Shown here: piece after piece, positions 57,501-64,000 of the stretch
Layout of the letters: every line of letters starts with the position of its first letter
Numbering within the stretch: position 1 is the first letter of the stretch
Assembly: GCA_030704615.1 (NCBI GenBank)
Contig: CM060731.1
Coordinates: 18,228,001-18,292,000 of the forward strand
Direction: 5' to 3'
DNA length: 64,000 nucleotides
Source: Takakia lepidozioides
Taxonomy: Eukaryota > Streptophyta > Takakiopsida > Takakiales > Takakiaceae
Position numbers and translations under genes: made by a program
Notes under the pieces: generated by a model
Database searches by the model: none
What the model was told of the DNA's origin: nothing
The model's input: the letters and a program-made list of their open reading frames with translations, nothing else

Positions 57501-57850
57501 AAGAAGATGAAGTCATGGAGCCGTATTGTGGCCCCTAGTGTGATAGACCGAAGCAGCCTCTAAATCCGTTCAAGGACATTGATAACGGATTCTTCGTCTT
57601 GGTTCGACCAGTAGATACTATGATGTTTCCAGTTTGGATGGGAATGACAATATCGGATGTGGTTCGCGACAGAGGATCCAGTTAAGAAGGTCTATGTCGA
57701 ATGGTGGAGACCCAAAAAATGAGGTAGCCCTTCCGATTTGGACAGGTACAGAGATTGTTGGTCCAAAGTTTAGGAGTTCAATCTAGATGATCCCCCTCAG
57801 TGGATTCACATTAACTCTGTCGTTTGGACAATGCATGCCAGGAAAAACAC
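54588..57850 (+). pseudogene. DUF7869-type transposase-like gene with several in-frame stops
   Basis: ATG at 54588; exon 1 to 55891, GT-AG intron to 56082, exon 2 from 56083 (phases agree). N-terminal modules: a beta-rich domain resembling plant-transposon DUF8039 (TISVVIVSCDPAHSSVSLPY...LGEAIGTPVVWDVV) and a second at about residues 140-230 (SWRNKLCILFGDE). Then come a helix-turn-helix-like WWTIHGIGRSTYMEYKKLS, FAKCIDCEMLKDL with a Cys pair, IIHDKMDH, TGMVTHGHGD, and the RNase-H-like block LQMDNCVKENKNRWMLAFLS...LMVGHTYEDFDGFFS. In-frame TAGs at 56369, 57443, 57536 and 57771, TGA at 57720 and a frameshift near 57670 interrupt it, yet the C-terminal module (NGFFVLVRPVDTMMFPVWMG, EDPVKKVYVEWWRPKK, DPPQWIHINSVVW) is still legible to about 57850. 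I recall this family from seedless plants; transposase activity is inferred, not shown. Confidence 0.7.
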
Positions 57851-58734
57851 AACACGTAATAGCTCTAAAAAAATTACCGCAGTGGAGGCGGAGAAAGCAT
57901 GAACAAATTTGGATGAGGCTAAGTCAGACAATGAAGACAATGCAACCTCCGGCGGAGAACAAGGTTGACAAGGACATATTGTGGAGGTTCACTCCTCGAT
58001 ATCTTTTCAAGAATAAAACTAATGTTTTACCTCCACTCTCCATTTATTTATCTTCACGTCTTATTATTTACGCATGCATGTTCTGGACTAACGAATGTAG
58101 TGGCAGGGATGAGCTCTTCAAATATTAATCTACCTTCTTTGCCAGCCACCAGCTTTTTTCCGGACCTCATCTCTGTAACGTTTCAGGATCCTCGAGTGAT
58201 CATCCGGAGTTCCTAGTTTTCCTGATGTCACTGCTTCCTTCTCTTTGCAGTTCCTCCCTCACATTACACCCATTTCTTTTGGTTCTCTGGTTCTCACCAA
58301 AGTGTCTTCTCCTCAACAGATTCGCCCATCTCCTTAATTCTCGGTCCACATGGTCGTATTGTTGGGCTCAATATGATTGGTCTAAAAAATATCCTGAGTA
58401 TAAACCGCGTGGTAATTTGTGAAAGTTGTTACTTCAATGGACAAGCTTTCTCGCGGTTTACTGATTCTGAATCTTGTCAATCTTCTCCCATTACTCGTCA
58501 GTAGCTTTCTGTAAGTCTGGCTTCAAGTACAGAGTTACATTTCCTTTACTGCCTTTTCGGACTATCTTAAGATTCTTCTCAATTTTCTTCGTCACTAATC
58601 AGTCCTGAACCTCGCTTTGCCACCCGTTATTCCGTGTCATCGCAGGTCAATTTATCTTGGGTCTGTTTATCTTATTAGGACCTTCTAAAGACAATACTTT
58701 TGGGGCCTTCAGTCCTTACATTGTCCTCACCTTA

Positions 58735-59485
58735 AATCATATACCCTAAACCTAATTCGAATGTTTGATGCGCATTCTTCAACGGTTACAAGGTTGGGCA
58801 TAATAGAATGGCCCTTGAGATATTTCATTCAAGTCTAATTTCTTAGGTGACAAGTCACTTGTACACTTTCCCAGATTTCTGTCATTTTTTGACTCACATT
58901 CCATAATTGTTTGTCCATTTATAGTTCTCTAAACCCTAAACCCTAAGCCCTTAAACGTAACTCCCTTGTTTGATGCACATTCTTCGTAGATTAGACAATC
59001 TGTGGTTGGAAAATTTTATTCCCTAAACCCTAAAGCATAAGTGACAAGTCATCTGTACCTTTCCCAATATTTTCTTTTCCATTCATACCGAGTACTATGG
59101 TTAGTACCCTCGCAAACTCTATACCCTAAAACCTAATTTCAATGTTTGTTGCTTATTTATTTATTACTTCCAATTTTGGGTACGGTCGAAGTGGTGGGGA
59201 TAATATTTCATGAATTGTTCTACGTATGGGTAAAGACTCAAACTCCATAATTGTTTGTCCTTTTATAGTTTTCTAAAACCCTAAACCCTAAACCAAACTC
59301 CACTGTTTGATTCACATTCCTCATAGAAATTTGGATACAATCTGTGGTTGGGATATTTCATTAACAAATTTTCATAGGTGCCAAGTCATCTGTACACTTT
59401 CCCATATTTTCTTTTCCATTCATACCAAGTACTATGTTTCAATGTACCCTAGCAAACTCTATAACCGAAAACCTAATTCCAGCTT
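58735..59485. repeat. Imperfect ~300-bp tandem units containing CCCTAAA telomere-like motifs
   Basis: About two and a half units. Shared words in order: 'ccataattgtttgtcc', 'ctaaaccctaaaccctaa', 'tgtttgat(g/t)cacattc', 'caatctgtggttgg', 'aagtcatctgtac', 'ttttccattcatacc', 'accta(a)gcaaactctata'. The CCCTAAA units occur two or three in a row, for example near 58929-58946 and 59279-59297, and singly elsewhere. This is interstitial, not a telomere. Confidence 0.6.
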
Positions 59486-62027
59486 GGTTTAATGACTTTA
59501 TAACTGAATCTACATGACATTCTTCCACAATATTTGGTTGTCATATGACCATCGGAATGATCCCTAAATATTTTGAAACATAATTCACATGTTTCATAGA
59601 AATCCAACCTTATTCCATTCAACGTTTTAATCCATCAATTGAAAACTTGCAATACATTGGTTCATGGTACTACTATACTGTAAGCATGGTATGAATGTTT
59701 ACTTTTCATTTGTATATTATTATCTTCTTGAATCATCTGTTTATGTCATACATCTATCAATTTATTAATAACTTCATTCAATCGATCTTATCTTTATAAT
59801 TTTCTGATGCAAAGTACGTCATTCGACTTACCATTCGATGTTACATGAATGGGATTGTGCAACTTCACAAGTGAAATGACTCAATATTCCACGATATTAT
59901 TATTAATACCTGAATTAATTTTAAATTATGTTATATATTAAGTTTGGTCCGGATTTAAGCCAAAAGTCCGGAATTACTTAAAATAGGGTTATGTGTTTGA
60001 AACGATAATCAAATCAAAGTTTGAAATTAATTCTCATAACATATATTTTTTCAACTTCGGAGGACGAAAAATATAATAATATTGCATTTTACTACTTCAA
60101 TAAAAATTATGGTGATATTGCATGTTATCATATAGTATTCACATAATCATCTCCACAACGTGTCTACAGCTCCCAGTGACAATGAATTCTTTCAAAATTA
60201 TTGTATTTGCGGGTAGCTATGAATGAGTTTGATTGTACTTTCGTGGATTCGACCAATGTTGGTAATCCGCATACCGATCAATGCGGAACAACCGCATTTG
60301 CAATCTTTAAGTATCCAATCGATTTGACAGATGACAACAACAAATTATGGAGGCACAAAAATATCTTCTGAGTACCATGAACTTAGGCCATTAGATGCCG
60401 CACATCTCCTAAGAAATATCCACATTGGCTACAATTATCTCCCAGACTTTATTCTGAACGTGATCAACGGGGGCATACTTGAGCATGACTACAATGGTAA
60501 CGATATCCCGGTTTCATGTTGGGAAGGAACATGCCAAGGTCCAAACATCAATTGGGACGGAAGCATAGGCCCTCCTTCTAATATTTGCCCTAATGGCATT
60601 GCCTAAAATGTGACTAGATTGTTTCAGTTGGCATTCATCTATATTATGAAGGAAAACTACTACACAAATAGTGTGTATGATATTAAATAAGTTGCATGGA
60701 TATGCATTGATATTTTAGAGGTTTTAGAGCATGTGGCTAAGGATGCTAGTAAGAGGACCTAAAATTGAATGCAAAAGATAGAATAAGTTGATGTGATAAT
60801 CAAGAAAGTTTTCCATTTTTCTAGTTGAAGAATGACAGCTTGCAGTATTGTAATATGAGCCAATTTTCATTGAAATAATTAAAGTTTGAGGGAAATTTTT
60901 GACTTACAGATTATAACTCCAATTCATGGATTCAAAATGTTCAAATTAAGCATACAGTCAATCCGATAAGTATACATGGAAATGTAATACTTGGAAGAAG
61001 AATATTGGCATAATAAGAGGACAACTGAAGGTATTGGGTGTGCATTGGGTTTCATCATTCGTTGTTACAATCAATACATGAAGCAAGGTAATATGTTGGC
61101 TCTCCTGTAGAGAGAGACTATGCAACATGTTCAAGTACTCAATGGAGAAAATGTTGTCAAAGGACCCTACAACGTTTCGAGGCTCCGATTAGTGTGTTGT
61201 GCTGAGTCATCCCCCATACTTCCACCTTCATTTTATGTTTTGCCAAAGCAAGAGAGTCGATCGCCGTTTTAGGCTTGTTTTGTTTTGTTTGTTTTGTAGC
61301 ATCGTTGAGATCTCCCAAACCGTTAGGCCTGTGCCCGTGGTCTTGATATCAATGGAAAGCTCTCAAGGAGTAGGGGTGCATTGAGGTGGTTTCATAATTT
61401 TGGGACATACGGGAGATGAGATATTGAATTTCAAGTAATTTTTGTTGATAGAAATTCATGAAAATAGCAGAGTGGGTTTTTCTGGAATATGAAATGAAGA
61501 GTTGATCCGTTATATTTAGTGTACAAATGTTTATATGAGCATACCATGATAGAGAGATGGAAAATCAGATTTCTACATGAGTATTTAGTTTATTTTCGGT
61601 AAGTTAAGATATCCATATGAAGAAGTAACTAAGCACTTGGTTGGGTTACGATCACCCTCCAACTCTTAATGCACCGATTGTTGCTGATCCACCTGCAAGT
61701 CTTATATTTCCAAGGTTTTTTACTTTACATTTTCCACGGTTGAGATCCAATATCCCTCTTCATATTTACTAATGATTTGAACAAGCATACAATAACTCAA
61801 TGTGCACTATTCGAATTTGTGTTGTGGTGTATAAAATATGTCTTTATGATTTTTTCACATTCCATCAACTACATATCAGGCACATTAAGACTCTAATACT
61901 ATAGACTTATAGCTCTTTCCAACTAATTTCTCCTTGGTGCAAATTAATACATGAGTCAATCTCCCAAAAACAAAAATCCAGGATTTTCTTTTTTAATGCT
62001 TGATCATGGCATTTTTTTTTTTTTTTG

Positions 62028-62195
62028 AACCCACAAATCCAAGAATTATGTCAATATTTTCATGGATTCTACTGTTTTATTTTTTTTGTTTCTATGATAA
62101 CTAATCTATACTAGAATAACTATTAGATTTTTCTTGATTTATGCATAATAGTTTAAAATCTATTTGGTTACATTAGTTGTATACTTTAAAATTTC
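62028..62195 (+). repeat. AT-rich dispersed repeat, copy 2
   Basis: Direct-orientation relative of 35718-35880, about 26 kb away; similarity extends over about 165 bases with small indels. Confidence 0.65.
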
Positions 62196-62642
62196 CCTTG
62201 GTCCCTCAGTTATTTCCTACAATACTTCAATTCAAATTTCAAGTGTCCTTTGAATATTTGCATAAATTAATCTTGCTGTAATTTATGCACACTAGATTTA
62301 AATATTTTCTGATCCATTAGTTATATACTTTTAAGATTTCTCTGGATCCCTCAGTTATTTCTCTCAATTCAGATTTATCAGTCCTTTAATTATATCAATT
62401 TAAATTTATTTTGTTGCCTTGGTTATTTTCTTTCGGTTCCTCAGTAATATCTCGCAATTTCTCCAACACAAATTCTCAATTATACTCATCTTAATTTATC
62501 TTGGATTTTTTAATTATATTTATCTACTCAGTATAGCGAGAATGTTTGTTTGTTTGTTTTAGATTCCAATAGAATCTTAATCATATTTTATTTTATAAAT
62601 TATAATTAAATAACATATATTTGTACATAAAATAATTATATA

Positions 62643-62735
62643 ACAAATCCAAAGAATTATCTCAATATTTTCATGGATTTTAATATTTTGTCATTTTTTC
62701 TATTGATAACTAATCTATATTAGAATAACAATTAG
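62643..62735 (+). repeat. AT-rich dispersed repeat, copy 3 (partial)
   Basis: Shares the first ~90 bases of the element (aatccaaagaattatctcaa ... gataactaatctatattaga) with the copies at 35718 and 62028. Confidence 0.6.
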
Positions 62736-63549
62736 ATGTCAATAATTCTAAGATTATAACTTCATTGTCTTGTTCAGCATTGGTCCATGATATTGTAAAT
62801 GATACTAATATAAAAAGAAAACATCAACAAATTAATCATATTATGATTAAAAATGATAATAAGAAATCCAAACAAATGCGTTTCAAGAGGCTACCGGCTC
62901 ATGACCCACCTGTTACTATGTTTGCATGTTCCAAGTTCATTGGTCATTTCAACCCATATAAATATCCATAAACATTGTTAGATTTAGATGAACATTTCTT
63001 AACAAATATGGAGATTTATATTGTAAACGATATCATGTACGCCATCTGAGTACCGTTACCTATTGTGCACTTCATCTAAAGTAAGGAAACAAAATCATTT
63101 TTGTCTCTTTGCCACATGGGAGGCTACTGTTGCATTTTCCTGAAAACATCAATTAGAATATAAATCCGACTATAAATCCAAACATTTGTCCAAAATGAAT
63201 TTTATTGGCTTCCCATGATTTTGTTAATATTCAATTATATGTTCGAAAAAAAGAAGTTATATGGAGAAGCACAAATTAGTCATATTTGCTGGTTCTCGAC
63301 AAATGCGGCAATGAGTCTTAAGAAAAATGCAAAAGCAACATGTATCTAATGAAGAACACAATCATGAAGAAAATCAAAATAATTTTGAAGATGTAAGAGA
63401 AAATATAAATAATTTTCATATGAAACTTCAATTTTCTACTACTAGGATCCACAGTTAACATTACATATGGACAGATACCAATGAAAATCAACAATGCATA
63501 TCTGGTGAGCAATAAAGTTCCCAACCAGGGCCAAGTCCCCTGTTCCTCC

Positions 63550-63596
63550 AAAAATAAAAATAAAATAAAATAAAATAAAATAAAATCTGGTGGTAT
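63550..63596. repeat. (AAAAT)n microsatellite
   Basis: About nine units of AAAAT, with one variant near the start. Confidence 0.9.
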
Positions 63597-63805
63597 AGAA
63601 GCCTATTGGACCATACTCTTGGCCTTGAAACTAGGTAATGTGTCAAAATATTGCCACATCTCACCTATTTTAAATGTTTGATAAGATTTTATCTCAATAT
63701 GAGGAGGAGCCATTATTTGAACTTTAAATACTCTTAAAAAAAATAAAAATACTCTCCACTGTTTTTAAGAAAAGAAAGCAAAGGGAGATGGCAGCAAAGC
63801 CAATC

Positions 63806-64000
63806 TCAGTTGGAGGCCTCCATGACAGCCATGAAATCCAGTTTTCTGATATGAAGCTTCGCAAATCCTGCCTCGGAAGCGAGCTGCCGAAACTCGGCTG
63901 CGTTCCTTTGACGGCCACTAGGAGTGAAGAGCATCATGATCAGATCGAACTGAAAAGCGCATAGGTCGTCGGATGTGGTTTGTGCAGGGATCTCGTCTGG
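63806..64000 (-). CDS. Plant O-methyltransferase (caffeate/COMT-type), C-terminal end only
   Basis: Minus strand, runs off the right edge of the window; 64 codons plus TGA. The translation begins PDEIPAQTT and contains DLIMMLFTPSGRQRNAAEFR and QLASEAGFAKLHI, ending VMEASN. This is the characteristic C-terminus of class II (SAM-dependent, COMT-like) plant O-methyltransferases: the 'DLxML...GGxERTxxEFxxLAxxAGF' block. The SAM-binding site and catalytic His lie outside the window, so activity cannot be judged. The reading frame is clean to the edge. Confidence 0.75.
   Translation of the reverse strand, partial: PDEIPAQTTSDDLCAFQFDLIMMLFTPSGRQRNAAEFRQLASEAGFAKLHIRKLDFMAVMEASN

Larger units (their letters stand above)
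57851..63805. other. AT-rich gene-poor region
   Basis: No confident gene. The plus frame at 60331-60606 (91 codons, RPLDAAHLLRNIHIGYNYLP) is the most protein-like and may be an exon fragment of unknown family. The region also holds the telomere-like repeat block (58735-59485) and the dispersed repeats at 62028 and 62643. A 'aagtttggtccggatttaag' word at about 59940 also occurs, altered, near 38446. Long A/T runs occur near 62011-62029. Confidence 0.35.

Noticed and set aside
10752-57773. Reassigned TAG codon in this nuclear genome
   Set aside because: EML, GLOX and MYND reading frames contain no internal TAG and terminate with TAG where their families normally end.

Overview
This is eukaryotic, almost certainly land-plant, nuclear DNA. 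The recognisable genes are plant families: an EMSY-LIKE protein, a DUF641/GIL1-IRKI-type protein, a GLOX-type copper radical oxidase, a plant MYND-finger/MSS51-C protein with 11 exons, an F-box fragment and a caffeate-type O-methyltransferase. Introns are GT-AG and non-LTR retrotransposons are abundant. The repeat load, and DUF7869-type transposon genes that I recall mainly from mosses, lycophytes and ferns, hint at a seedless plant. I cannot fix the lineage.

Layout. 1-31 kb is the gene-bearing part: EML (+, 1.8-3.1 kb), two truncated LINE copies (-, 3.6-5.4 kb), a DUF641 gene broken by one amber codon (-, 10.8-12.0 kb), an intact single-exon GLOX gene (-, 13.7-15.3 kb), a second LINE type (-, 21.5-23.0 kb), an F-box pseudogene (-, 23.4-23.9 kb) and the MYND gene (+, 24.1-30.8 kb), whose introns hold LINE fragments of the first type. 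31-41 kb is AT-rich and repeat-rich with no convincing gene. The last 195 bases are the C-terminus of an O-methyltransferase gene (-). 58-63.8 kb is AT-rich and holds telomere-like and other dispersed repeats.

The unusual part is about 40.6-57.9 kb. It looks like a decayed large mobile element, or a nest of co-mobilised genes. On the minus strand lies a multi-exon gene with an RNA polymerase II CTD-like heptad array at its N-terminus and a ParB/DGQHR-like GGQHT motif. Downstream of it are a low-complexity NLS-bearing gene and an FCP1/HAD-like gene. On the plus strand, facing away, is a DUF7869-type transposase-like gene with several in-frame stops. At least 19 copies of a near-perfect palindrome (consensus CACGCGCGATCGCGCGTG) are scattered only through 41.8-56.0 kb. 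They lie in introns and intergenic DNA, just upstream of both divergent genes, and within a 2.3-copy ~0.68-kb tandem array between them.

Limits: everything is read by eye. Splice sites are given where GT/AG and phase agree. Family names rest on remembered motifs, not searches.
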